A stretch of DNA of 64,000 nt from Argyresthia goedartella (lineage: Eukaryota > Arthropoda > Insecta > Lepidoptera > Argyresthiidae), in NCBI GenBank assembly GCA_949825045.1, contig OX463824.1, positions 25,218,501 to 25,282,500 of the forward strand, read 5' to 3'. Below are positions 45,001 to 53,968 of the stretch, one piece after another. Every line of letters starts with the position of its first letter. The first letter of the stretch is position 1. The notes beneath the pieces were generated by a model that saw only the letters and a list, made by a program, of their open reading frames with translations, was not told where the DNA came from and made no database searches. The translations under genes and the position numbers were made by a program.

Positions 45001-45141
45001 TCATAACACACGTACCTAAGCAGGTCTCAATTTCACTGGAGATAAAAGGGCCGAAGCGAAACGACTAGTCCATGAATTACAATAACAAAACAACTTACCA
45101 TAAACGAAATTCACTATCGACAGAAGCACAAAAGCCCTCAT
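30095..45141 (-). CDS. Secreted cysteine-containing protein, seven-exon gene (paralogue B)
   Basis: Exons on the minus strand: 45141-45099, 41598-41575, 40293-40091, 34642-34513, 34198-34034, 33374-33190, 30310-30095. All have GT-AG borders and total 966 nt (321 residues plus stop). The signal peptide is MRAFVLLSIVNFVYG. The 24-nt second exon adds VKYDGLR; exons 1 and 2 together are 67 nt, exactly the size of exon 1 in paralogue A, and the next exon is 203 nt in both. Shared motifs include GFVAGLQLA, YWTVTQYFVS, GVWVKGLDNLLLR, CIPNMG, MLPWFALVSGGDLVGSGFQMFG, DWFEQPP and CLYDWASTYGVVSLHIYY, ending with a longer tail (residues after KIRC). AATAAA (minus sense) is at 30028-30023. Introns total about 14 kb and are full of transposons. 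Family unknown. Confidence 0.82.
30527..30639. repeat. Small MITE-like element with 13-bp inverted ends
   Basis: TTCACACGAGCAG (30527-30539) pairs with CTGCTCGTGTGAA (30627-30639). Inside, GTGTCGGCAGCAGTTGACAG pairs with CTGTCGATTGCTGCCGACAC with two mismatches. The whole unit can fold into one hairpin. It lies in the last intron of paralogue B. Confidence 0.7.
31120..31262. repeat. Direct duplication of about 70 bp
   Basis: CACACATAACCAAATTCTGA followed by ATAAAG and a T-rich run occurs at about 31131 and again at about 31212, each preceded by a T tract. Confidence 0.75.
31680..32137 (-). repeat. Repeat X, second copy
   Basis: Reverse-complement match to the 23494-23930 part of copy 1, including the (GGAC)n tract at 32057-32079 and the end CGGGTACGGAACCCTAAAAA. 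The opposite end is truncated inside CGGTCAAGTGCGAGTC. It lies in the last intron of paralogue B. Confidence 0.7.
32917..33154. repeat. MITE Z with 29-bp terminal inverted repeats
   Basis: Ends 32917-32945 (GCACATCAAAAATACTGATT...) and 33126-33154 are reverse complements with one mismatch. The centre holds a GGGGGTGAGCGAAGCGAAGC CCCC palindromic motif also present at about 42020-42050 and 50765-50800. The unit sits 35 bp from an exon border of paralogue B. Confidence 0.75.
33775..33990 (-). repeat. tRNA-derived SINE-like repeat W
   Basis: On the minus strand a tRNA-like head (about 33985-33890) contains a B-box-like GGTTCAATCC within CCCGGGTTCAATCCCCGG. It is followed by the W body (also at 22606-22740) and a short TTTATG-type tail near 33770-33790. 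The cloverleaf is not complete, so it is not a functional tRNA gene. Confidence 0.5.
35568..35611. repeat. Perfect 20-bp inverted repeat with 4-nt loop
   Basis: AAGCCCATTGTAGGTAATAC at 35568-35587 and its exact reverse complement at 35592-35611 flank AGTT. It lies in intron 3 of paralogue B. Confidence 0.85.
35821..37680 (-). pseudogene. Jockey/CR1-type LINE reverse transcriptase, degenerate
   Basis: Minus-strand pieces of one RT. About 37680-37140 has WYNRPLRKLLNERV and other linker text with stops. 37118-36765 has WKRAWITPIPK, YRPISKL, and VYKDFAKAFE. 36700-36188 has SGVPQGSHLGPLLFVLYVND, then LLYADDTKIF (catalytic YADD), then LGVQLDRQFTFVPHI. 36174-35821 is the C-terminal region (LQRHKMMKLCNRRDCIDIIF). 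Stops and frameshifts separate them. The element is 5'-truncated or decayed beyond 37.7 kb and lies in sense orientation within intron 3 of paralogue B. Confidence 0.8.
37886..39230 (+). pseudogene. CR1/Jockey-like LINE 3' half with (TTA)n tail
   Basis: The plus strand from about 37900 reads ARWFDYYLRDRQQRI, then STGVPQGGILSPLLFSVFI, then HLYADDLQI. A stop and frameshift follow near 38130, then the open frame 38232-38939 (235 residues) with the LINE C-terminal region (NLGVVFDTLLSWSPHV, LLLPLIDYADVCW, ELGWLPIRLRRD, SFKKKLKQHLL). The 3' UTR has GAAATAAGCTCACC and GCAATAAAG at about 39195, ending in a (TTA)n tract at 39210-39229. It is 5'-truncated and antisense to paralogue B, inside its third intron. 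Confidence 0.85.
39231..40080. other. Intron 3 of paralogue B, unassigned part
   Basis: No coding signal. A short phrase, AGGAATATTCGGAGCTGACTGC (about 39910), recurs in paralogue A's intron 3 as AAGGATATTCGGAGCTGACTGC (about 28080), indicating a shared small repeat. Confidence 0.5.
40798..41015. repeat. Inverted-repeat element in intron 2 of paralogue B
   Basis: GTACTATCGAACCATCTGAA at about 40800 pairs with the reverse complement of TTCAGTTGGTTCGATTGTAC at about 40995-41014, with few mismatches and about 160 bp between the arms. The upstream frame 40620-40817 runs into the left arm and is not supported as a gene. Confidence 0.55.
42243..42900 (+). repeat. 132-bp tandem array, five units
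   Basis: Units begin near 42243, 42375, 42507, 42639 and 42771 with ACATGGAGCTGATC, and each contains CTGTAATAAAAC and TTTGATTCGTCTTG. The monomer occurs singly in repeat R at about 1340-1470, 7610-7750 and 19015-19150. Since 132 is divisible by three, a spurious 179-residue frame appears on the minus strand. It lies in intron 1 of paralogue B. Confidence 0.9.
43512..43678 (+). repeat. Short tandem repeat based on AAAGTATTTY
   Basis: About 15 units of 10-11 bp alternating AAAGTATTTTA and AAAGTATTTCA, with a few variants (AAAGTAATTC). Confidence 0.9.
44590..44755 (+). repeat. LINE 3' end fragment with ATGAATT tail
   Basis: GGAAGAAATCTCTTTTTAGA followed by GATAAGCTCGCCTTTGTAC and GTGTGCAATAAAGAATTATG matches the 3' UTR of the LINE at 37886-39230, then a short ATGAATT repeat tail. 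It is a strongly 5'-truncated insertion in intron 1 of paralogue B. Confidence 0.7.
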
Positions 45142-45574
45142 TATAGCTTCACACAGAAGACTATTTAAATCCGCAAGCGCTTTCCCATTAAGTTTGGAAT
45201 AAGCCTGATGGGGATATGATTTTCTTATTAGGTGCGCAAGAGTTGACGCGCTATTCCGCCGCCGCTACGCAGCGTGATGTGTTGTGTCGGGTGCAGGCAG
45301 TCACAAGACCACAATGGAACTCCAATCATGTGTAAACGGCTAAGGCCCACCTACTTCGAACGCGACTCAAAACTTTTATCTGAATAACTTTGACGATTCC
45401 ATACAGTATGGAGTTAGAGTGACGCCTTTTCCCATAAGGGGTGGCAGAGGCACAATTGTGCCCACTTCTAGTTCCAGTTATTCAATATTATGAGTAATGG
45501 TGGTTCTCTCACGATGTTTTCAATCGTCGTTAGAATGTCCGTATATTTACTTAAGATAAATAACTTATCTCATT

Positions 45575-45660
45575 GGTACATGGTCAACCCCAGGATTCGA
45601 ACTCCTGCATGAGAAGCAAACCCACTAGACTATGGAGCTCTGTCACAGTTATTAGAGAAA
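45575..45660 (-). repeat. tRNA-like sequence, probably SINE-derived
   Basis: Minus-strand reading gives TAGTCTAGTGGG (A-box-like) and GGAGTTCGAATCCTGG (B-box). The acceptor stem and anticodon arm do not pair convincingly, so it is more likely a SINE head than a tRNA gene. It abuts the left TIR of the MULE. Confidence 0.4.
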
Positions 45661-46053
45661 TAGTGCCTTTTTGATCACAATGCCTACGCCGCGAAACGAC
45701 TTTGAAGGATTACGCTTACACCGCTATAGGTGTTAGTCGCAAAATAACTCACATTTTAAACACCTACAAAGCAAAATGCCTCAAATCAATATCTCTAAAG
45801 TGGTTTGCCAATTTGCAATACGCCTGCATTATTTCATGTCTAGGCGGCATAACGTCTTAAAAATTAAAATGACTTTAAAGGATAGTACATAACACGCCAT
45901 AGGACTAAGAATCATAATTACTCGCAATCAAAAACGGCTATAAATCAAATTGCCTCAAATTAATATTATACCTATAAAGCAGCAAGCAAATTGCATAGAA
46001 AATGTATGTGAATTCCCTATTTTCAGATTAGATACTGGCCACTTCAATTTGAA

Positions 46054-47125
46054 TTGATTGTTATCTATTACAACTTCACTGTCTGTGGGAAAAAGACCCT
46101 TCACAACATGGCCGGTAAATCACCCCAGCTTTTCGCAGATGGGACGTTTAAGCGAACACCAACTCCGGTTTACCAGCTATATTCAATACCTATGAATATA
46201 GCCAGCGGTGAGGAAATGACTAACATCATGCCATTGATCTATGCCTTACTTCCCAACAAGACACAGGAAACGTACGTTAGATTATTTCTTCTCATAAAAG
46301 AACACTTAAATATCGAATTTCATAAAATGAAATGCGATTATGAATTGGCCCAAGTAAACGCTTTACAGAAAGTGTTCCCTTACATTCATATAAGTGGATG
46401 TTATACCACAATAATAACGCTATTTGGGAGCAAGCTGACAAACTCAAGATGTTGGAATCAAAAGAAGGCCGTTATACAACCGCTCTGATAGTCCATGGCT
46501 CACAGTTAATTCTTACTAAGACAACTGTTAAAAACAAAGGGGTTGTTTTTAGTCCATATACTACACGAGCTGATGCCCGCTCAATATGTGGGGACCCGGA
46601 CATAGCAGGGAGGTCTGACTCCTGGGCATGGGTAATTCCATTTTTTTCCCCTCCAAAAAAAAAACCGCTCTGATAGCAAATTTGCCTCTTCTACCAACAC
46701 AACATATTATGGACGGTTGGTTGGCAATAGTACAAGATCACACCGAAAATAGAAATGCTATGAAAAATTTCTCGATATATTTTGAAAGACAGTGATTGAA
46801 ATTAGTACCAAAAGATCTAAGCTGTGCTTCAGAAACGAACCGCACGAATAACGGATTGGAAGGATGGCACCGTAGAATAAATGCTCGTATACCACCAAAT
46901 GCAACATTTATACTTTTTCTCGAAAAGTTGTTTGTCGAAGCAAAATGGCAAAACGTGAAAATGAAGGCTGCTTTGTTTGAAAAAAATAATAGAAAGAGAA
47001 CTGACATTCAATTTCATAAGGAACACAAAAGAGAACTGAAAAAACTAGATGAGTGCGGTGGGGGCAAATGTTTGTTTGACGAGAACGGATGTTTGTACCC
47101 TAGTCATGGTTGTTTATCTATCTAA
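46054..47125 (+). pseudogene. MULE transposase, inactivated
   Basis: The frame 46054-46488 has LFADGTFKRTP (first catalytic Asp), VYQLYSIPMN, YALLPNKTQETYVRL and KCDYELAQVNALQKVFP (second Asp), ending at HISGC. A single-base shift near 46400 moves the continuation HNNNAIWEQADKLKML into another frame. A 171-bp insertion (46492-46662) follows, then MDGWLAIVQDHTENRNAM. A TGA near 46792 replaces a usual Trp, then comes ETNRTNNGLEGWHRRIN (catalytic Glu region), ending at 47125 with a Cys-containing tail. The DDE plan and the C-x2-H-like region (H lost to the frameshift) identify the family, related to transposases accompanied by FLYWCH-type fingers. Confidence 0.85.
46492..46662 (+). mobile_element. 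171-bp poly(A)-tailed insertion inside the MULE transposase
   Basis: AACCGCTCTGATAG is present at 46478-46491 and again at 46663-46676. Between them is a sequence ending CCCCTCC plus an A run. Removing it restores the transposase frame (TTALIANLPL). A 14-bp duplication with a poly(A) end is the signature of LINE-mediated insertion. The inserted sequence itself is not recognised. Confidence 0.8.
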
Positions 47126-48235
47126 GTATAATATTTCTCTATATAAGTATATATATCGTTGTCTAGTACCCAAGATACAGGGAATCCTAGTTTGGGGCTA
47201 GATCAATGTGTGTAAAAGGTGTCCAAGGTATTATTTATTTATTTATTTATTTATAACACCACTCACATTTATGAAAAATATAATTCAGATAAAAAGGCAA
47301 ATTTTTAAGAATTAATCATGAGTGTGGAATAAGGACGTAATAGTGTTAAATGCGTATTAGAGCAAGGAAGGAAGTTATTTAAGTTAAGTTTATTTTACAA
47401 ACTAAAGTGCTAAAATAGCTCTCTTTCTCTTATTATAGTTATTATTATTTAAATAATTAAAATAAGAATTTTGTGTTTATTTATTTTATTCTAATGCCGA
47501 CGATGTTGTAATCTGCACGAGTAGGTAGTTATAGTACATTACGGCAGATACCAGTAAGTAAGCCATACTGGCCGAGTAGAAATTACGGTCGAATGTACTA
47601 CAATGAATGACATATTTCCAAGTCCCTGACACAAAGATAAAATAAGAAGTGCGACAGAGATAACGTCATAAGAACTATCATTAATATAAGCGAGATGCAA
47701 TGGCGATTACCTGTCCCTTACTCGAGTATATGTTTTTTTTTGTAAGGTAAATTTTTTAAAAGGTAACCTCCGTTTTGGTAATAGATAAGGCCTGTATCTA
47801 TATTATAAGAAGTAGTCTGGTATAAGGTAACCCTTACACCAGATTACTTCTGAGGCAGTTGACGAAACTTAACTGCCATTTTGCAGCTGGGTTGTAGTTC
47901 AAATTCTGTCCTTCTGTACCGGCGCCCAAGAAAGCCCGTTTTACAATCGAGTACCTAACTTTATACATTAACCCGACCATCAACTATGCTTGTAACTCAA
48001 ACTTGATTTGAATTGTTGTATTTTGGAGCATTTTGATGTTTAGGACCTAAAACTAATTAGTTGTTTTGCATTTGAGATATTATGTTTGTCTCTAGGCATC
48101 TTCATATACATGTATTTTACTACTGAGAGGTTTTGCGTTAAAGTCACATTGCATTGGTAGCCATTCTGATGTTTAGAAATTTTACTATAAAGTCCGTTTG
48201 CATTAGAGGTACAGTAATAATAAGTCGTTTTGATT
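47126..48235. other. MULE 3' untranslated and subterminal DNA
   Basis: AT-rich, no frame of note. It contains (TTTA)n at 47231-47260 and an inverted-looking stretch near 47810-47850 (AGTAGTCTGG / CCAGATTACT). The last 250 bases carry repeated TTTTGATGTTTAG-like words leading into the right TIR. Confidence 0.6.
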
Positions 48236-48354
48236 TGAGGCATTTTGCTTTGTAGGTGTTTTAAATGTGAGTTAATTTGCGACTAAGACGTATAGCGGTG
48301 TAGGCGTTATCCTTCAGTCGTTTCGCGGCGTAGGCATTGTGATCAAAAAGGCTG

Positions 48355-48530
48355 GTTACGTACATGGAGTATGAAAGTAGCCGTCCCAATAACTTTGCAA
48401 ACAAATTTTGCTATGTAAAATCCAAACTATTCACTCCACAACCATTCCTACCATTGTACGATAGTACGGAACCCTTGTATTGTACGATAGTGTGCGAGTC
48501 CGATTCGCACTTGACCTTTTTTTTTCAATT
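48355..48530 (+). repeat. Repeat X fragment
   Basis: GGTTACGTACATGGAGTATGAAAG onward matches 23748-23900, including ATCCAAACTATTCACTCCAC and GTGCGAGTC..TCGCACTTGACC. Confidence 0.65.
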
Positions 48531-51500
48531 TTTTATTAGTTTACTAGCCTGTCACCGCGTCCCTTCAACTTCCATCTTGGGCCATGCTTGATCTAGGTAG
48601 CTATATAGACGGAAATAATGAAAATTCGCTGGTACCTAGGTTTTATTTTTTAAAACATATGTTGCAGAAATTTACATTTGGTGGTGACTGCTGACTGTAC
48701 TTTGGCAAGTATGTAAATAGGTGTGAGTAAGCATGTACAAGTACGCTGGTGTGTATAATCCGAGCATTGTTTGCTTTAATTTTAACACATAGCTACATGA
48801 GTTTGTAGGTTTGGTACTAACGTGAAAGGAAATGACTGACAGATCGTGATTGGATTTCAGTATCGTAATTGATATGAAAGCCAATCACGATTAGAATCAA
48901 TTAATTACTTACATTATACTTATCTACATACTCGACACTCGTACGTAGATCTGTATCGCTCTAATCCCTGAGGATTATGACATTACTTTAATCTATTCCG
49001 ATCAGGAGCAGTCAAAGCATCATTATTATGGACCTACCGCAAATATTTATATCGTATGATTTATTACTTTTTCAACATAATAAATCATACATAAATCACG
49101 ATGCTTCCAGAGAAATACATCTGAATATGTCCATTGCAATACGCCTTATAAAATGCAAAGAGCAATAAACTGAACTGCGAAAAGCGACTTGGCGCCGAGC
49201 AGGCGTTGACTTTTAGGTTTTGGCGAAAAGCCCGTAGGCAAGAAGATAAATTGATAGATAACTTACACTGGTAAATATTATAGGGTTTGAAAGTAGATGT
49301 TTTATGTGCAACAGGAAGTATGAAATAAAATAACAATGCTTCAGGCTCATTGTTCCAATAAACTATTGCCAGGGCAAGGGGCAAGTATTTTGGCAGATAC
49401 TCCTTTAAAAAGTGTAGATAACGAACAGGGTTGAAGAGGATCAAATAGTATCGACAAAAAAAAATATTTAAAATAATCCCCCTCCCTAATTTTACTATAA
49501 GGCATTTTAATTATCTTTATAATATTAAATTCATTCACTATGTACCAACTGCAAAAAAAAATAGATTATCAATTTTAGTTATCTAAGTTAGATAACCTCG
49601 AGATGGAAGGGTTTGTCGGATTCAAATTACCTGGATAATGATGATGAAGAGCAGGCGGTACTGCAAGTATCAAATAGTTAATAAAAAGTGTTAACTAAAA
49701 TTAAATAACGCTTTGTTTGGGAAAGAAAATAAACCTAAAAAAATAATACTTTTGTAGTAATTGCAGTTTTTCTCAAAATTTTGCTACCCAAAACAAAATT
49801 ATTTTGCTATGGAATATTATTCAAAAGACTCAAAATATGTTTGTAACCAAAACACTTTTGACGTGTTAAAACGCGGTCGGTAAAGGGTTAACTCGCAAAA
49901 ACCAAATAGAAATAGAAATGTTGTTTATTCATGACATGGGTAAATTAAAAAGGTCTTTATAAACACATTCCAGTGCATTCCATACTGCCCGTATGGACGT
50001 GTGAAAATTCATGTAATCATGCAATAATTTAAATAATTGTCGTTATATCAAAATGTTATAATACCTTATAATATAGGGTAATAATTTAATTTCAGTTTAT
50101 ATAAATTCGTAAAGAAATAAAATAATCCATACCAAATTTATCCTCTAAGAATTCAATCATGCATTTATATTAACCAGTAAAGTGTATATCTCCTTTTAAT
50201 AGATATTGGCTGTTTTCTGCCATTAACCAAGTAATGGCTACATTCCTCCAAAAATCGTATGAAAATTATTCCCGAAGGCGAGATTCTAGTCGACCAAACA
50301 TTATACAATTTCGTTACATTTGGTATTTGTTAGTTAACCGTCTACTAACCGAGTTTGAAAACGTTAAAACCACATTTTTGATGTCTTTTGAAATCTAATG
50401 TGATTTCAAATAATATTCTTAGCAAAATAATTTTGTTTCAGGTGCAAAATTTTCCGAAAAACTGTAATTACTATATATAAAAATAATAATACCCAAAGCG
50501 TAATTTAAGATTTCAGCCAACACTTTCTAGGGACTATTTGATACTGGCAATACCGTCTGTCTATCGTCGTCGCTATGCAGTTCATTTGAACCCGACAAAA
50601 CTTTCCATCTCGACGTTATATATGTCACAGATAGGTAGGGTATATGTCAAAACCGTTAGTTAACTAACGGTTAAAACCGTTAAATAGTAAACAGGTTTAA
50701 ACTTGAATTTCAAATGAAATACTTACCAGGGCAAACACTGCGGTAGCTTAGGTGAAGACTAGAGGGGGCGAGCGCAGCGAAGCCACCGAATAGTCTTCGT
50801 GTTAGGTTGACATGCAAGAACAAAAGAAACGTAAATTCTAAACCCTGTCGGTCTGGTTTACTATCTGACGATAGTTGATCAACTACCGCGTTAGTTTAAC
50901 AGCAAACGGTTTTGGATATCTTCCGGTTACATATACATATATATGTTTTTGCATATGAAAAATATATAAAAATGCCTTTAAAAAAATAGGGATTTAAAGT
51001 TTTTATTTTTTTTATTTTTTTAGTACAACGTGATCCTCTTCATCCCTGTTCAATATGTGCACTTTATGAACACTCGTGCTGCATGGCTGCCTTGTCTAAT
51101 GCTTAAGAACACGGAATGAGAAAACTTCACAGTTCCAAAACATTAAGAAAAGTCGACCGTACGTCTAGTTAACTATTCGGTAGACGTAGTATACTTTGTT
51201 ATTGTGAAAACGGAATCGATAACATTGTACTGCAACGACGAATGAATATTGTATAGGTTTCCACTTGCTTAACACCGGATTAGCCGTTTTTGCAGCAACG
51301 AACTAGGAAAATAAAAACAATAGAAATCTGCTTTGAAAATATCTATTGTCAACATTTCCACAGGCAATTTTCATTTCAATGATATTGAGTAAAACCCTTC
51401 AAACCTTCCTAATTGTTTAACAAAGGTTCGGTACGCCAACATCCTTCTTGTTACCACCAATCGAGCGACACCAGTGGGCAGAGTGTAAAGATGATGCAAC

Positions 51501-53280
51501 CTCCGGGATCAGACGACAACAATAGTTTGTCGCTTGGCGCTTTTCGACACCCATCACATCATTTCACCTTGAATAAATGGTAATGACGTCAGTAGAACTT
51601 CATTTGCATCATGAGGATCCGTTTTGCCGTCCGTTTGAAGTTGCTTCACGTCTGTCCCAGTCATGGAACGTGAAACATGCTTTCGGACTATCCATCAAGG
51701 CTTTCCCCGAGCAATTTTATTCAGAGGGGTAGCTATGAGCTGCCGGAACTAGGAAGACAATGATTGATCACGCAGCCAGGTTCAGCAGAAATAAAAATGC
51801 AGTAAAGCTAGCTCTACAGCATATACCATTCCTAGCTCTTTCTATATCCTTATATTTCATATAGGAAACGACTGTTGGTTCCTAATCGATTCTCCGGAGG
51901 ACTTAAATTAAATCCACTTTCAAATAGCAATATGTACTCGTTTTAATGTAGAGTAGAGTAGTAGAGAGTAGACCGAAGGATCGGTTTCGGTTTCGGACAC
52001 GTTTCGGCCAAAAGGAGGTTTCGGCCAAGGCGTTGGTTTCGGCCGAAAACCGGCCGAATGTTCGCAAAATATATGATTTATACTTTCATTACGCCGAATA
52101 ACATATACAATATTGTTGTACCAAAAGTAATTTGCTCTGTCCCAAATAACACGTAGAAAATTATATATTTTTTTAGTTATTGAGCTTACGCTTTAGGCGG
52201 ATTTTTGATAATTTAATTGACCGAGCGAGCGAAGTGAGCGAAGCGTCCAGTTTCGTGATTGGCCAAGAATGCATTTGTCCTTCTGTCTGTCTATTCTTGC
52301 CTACAGATCGTATTTCTCAAACCGATTATCGTGAAATTTTGTGAGCAGGTTCAATAATTATATAGCGAGGAGTTTGCTGTAACAAACGGATTTTAGATTT
52401 TGATTTTATTTCGGAAAATGTGTACCTAATCAAACTACGCAGTTCCCTCCGCCTCCGCCGCCGCGAGACGAACCCATAGGCACCAGGTCCGTTGACCTCA
52501 TAGGACTGGTCCTCGGAAACGCGATTTAATCGCCAAAAAGTATGCCCCCTATTTTGCTCAAAAGTCTCCATAGAAATTGGAAAATTCAAGTACCTGAAAT
52601 TGAATTTAAAATTGGACTTTCTTCGTTAAATTGTTGCGCAAAATAGACTTGTACCGCATGGTAATAAAGCCTTTTGTCCGTCGGTCGTTTCAATATGTTT
52701 AAGTATCAGTATATATGTCGAAGGGCTCGCGAGGTCTACTGTTCTCACAGAACCACTAGTGTGATTTGTACCTACTTATATATGACAGATCTACGTTGTC
52801 CAAGATATTTCTATGAGAGTAAAGCTCTAAATTTCAGGAAATTGTGTACATTTTCACAAAAGTTTTAAAAGTTTCGCTTTCTGTTTCGGAACGTCACGAA
52901 TGTTGAGTAAGTTTAAAATACTTATGTAATTGTTATATGCAGTCCCCAGCCAGTTCCATAGTATCGGCCCAGATTACTAAATAGTTACGTATCGGGGGAA
53001 GTCCCAATGCCGTCCATTCATTCACGTCGTGAGCAAAAGGCCTTTATCAGAATAAGCCGCGCGTGACACGAATCATCAGCAAATCCGGTGTAATAACCTC
53101 TCAATACCGTGCCTGCTGCGTCACCGGAGAAATGAGCACAAGGTAAAAGCAATAAATGCATTGTGGATATCTTATGAATACCTTACGGGAGAGCGCACAA
53201 TGTTGTGTGGGTAGGTTTGGTATGTAGCTCCATGCCTATCAACCGGGTATATAAGTCAAAACTTAATAAAAAAGTATAAT
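48531..53280. other. Anonymous AT-rich intergenic DNA
   Basis: No gene supported on either strand; frames are short and lack recognisable motifs. Items seen: a MITE-Z-like core at 50735-50830 (ACTGCGGTAGCTTAGGTGAAG ... GTCTTCGTGTTAGGTTGACATG); short GTTAGTTAACTAAC palindromes near 50655-50680; TTCGGTTTCGG-type words at 51980-52050; and a (GCGA)-rich ACCGAGCGAGCGAAGTGAGC motif near 52219, typical of dispersed repeats. Confidence 0.5.
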
Positions 53281-53968
53281 AATAATTAATTTTAGTTGAT
53301 TTTTATCTTTATTAGCGAAGGTCTTTCCACTGCAGTGCGAAGGCCACTCTTTACGCTCCTGGGATCTTTCCAACTAGGTCTTGTTGTGGTCCCTCTTCGT
53401 CACAGCTCGTCACTTCAGCGCATCCTGCAGCAACCACGTCCTCGTTTTGAATTTGGCACCCAGAGAGAACTTAATCCCACTTCAATTCGGCCGCGTTTTC
53501 CGCGACGTCTTATACTTATTTTAGTTTGCGCAACTACTGGTCCCCAGAATACTATGCGCTCCATATTTCGCTGGCGACCTCAAGTCTGGTCTTTTGGATG
53601 TCAGTCAAAGAACAACTCTGAGCTCCGTAGGCAAGGACGGGAAGAATGCACATGTCCAAAAGTTTACGCTTCATAGTTAAATTGTGATTTCCTTTCATCA
53701 GCTTTTTCATCGACGAGTAGCTCCTCCAGGCGTTATAAATTCGTCTTTCGACCTCCTTGTCTTGTCTGGCCTGGACTAGACTATTTGGCCCGGGTAGATG
53801 GATGGATTCTTCGACATATGCAATGCTTGAGCCATCCACGTCCACTGCATGCTCAGTGCTGTTTGGCATTGCGTTGGTCTTTTTTATATCCCTCGCAGTC
53901 GTACTTTTTATGCGGGTAATAGTTTCATTAAGAGGGCATGCAGGTTGTATAATGATAAGTTTGTACAT
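53281..53968 (-). pseudogene. RTE-like LINE, C-terminal reverse transcriptase fragment
   Basis: The minus-strand frame 53968-53552 contains the RT thumb and connection region with EVERRIYNAWRSYSSMKKLM, then KRKLLDMCILPVLAYGAQSCSLT, as in RTE-type and related craft-type LINEs. Downstream 53551-53281 continues in other frames (MERIVFWGPVV, RRRGKRGRIEVGL). The catalytic FADD part is absent; the element is 5'-truncated and decayed. Confidence 0.75.

Larger units (their letters stand above)
45664..48354 (+). mobile_element. MULE (Mutator-like) DNA transposon with long TIRs
   Basis: The left end from 45664 (GCCTTTTTGATCACAATGCC) and the reverse complement of the right end at 48354 match over at least 115 bp, through GCAAAATGCCTCAAATCAA. 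The inner 200 bp on each side carry further loosely repeated TTTGAGGCATTTTG-like words. Between them lies a broken MULE transposase in the plus sense. No matching 8-10-bp target duplication was seen: the right flank is repeat X (GGTTACGTACATGGAG), the left flank is not. Confidence 0.85.

Noticed and set aside
53296..53676. 126-residue plus-strand frame
   Set aside because: It is the antisense of the RTE-like RT fragment, which carries clear LINE motifs on the minus strand.
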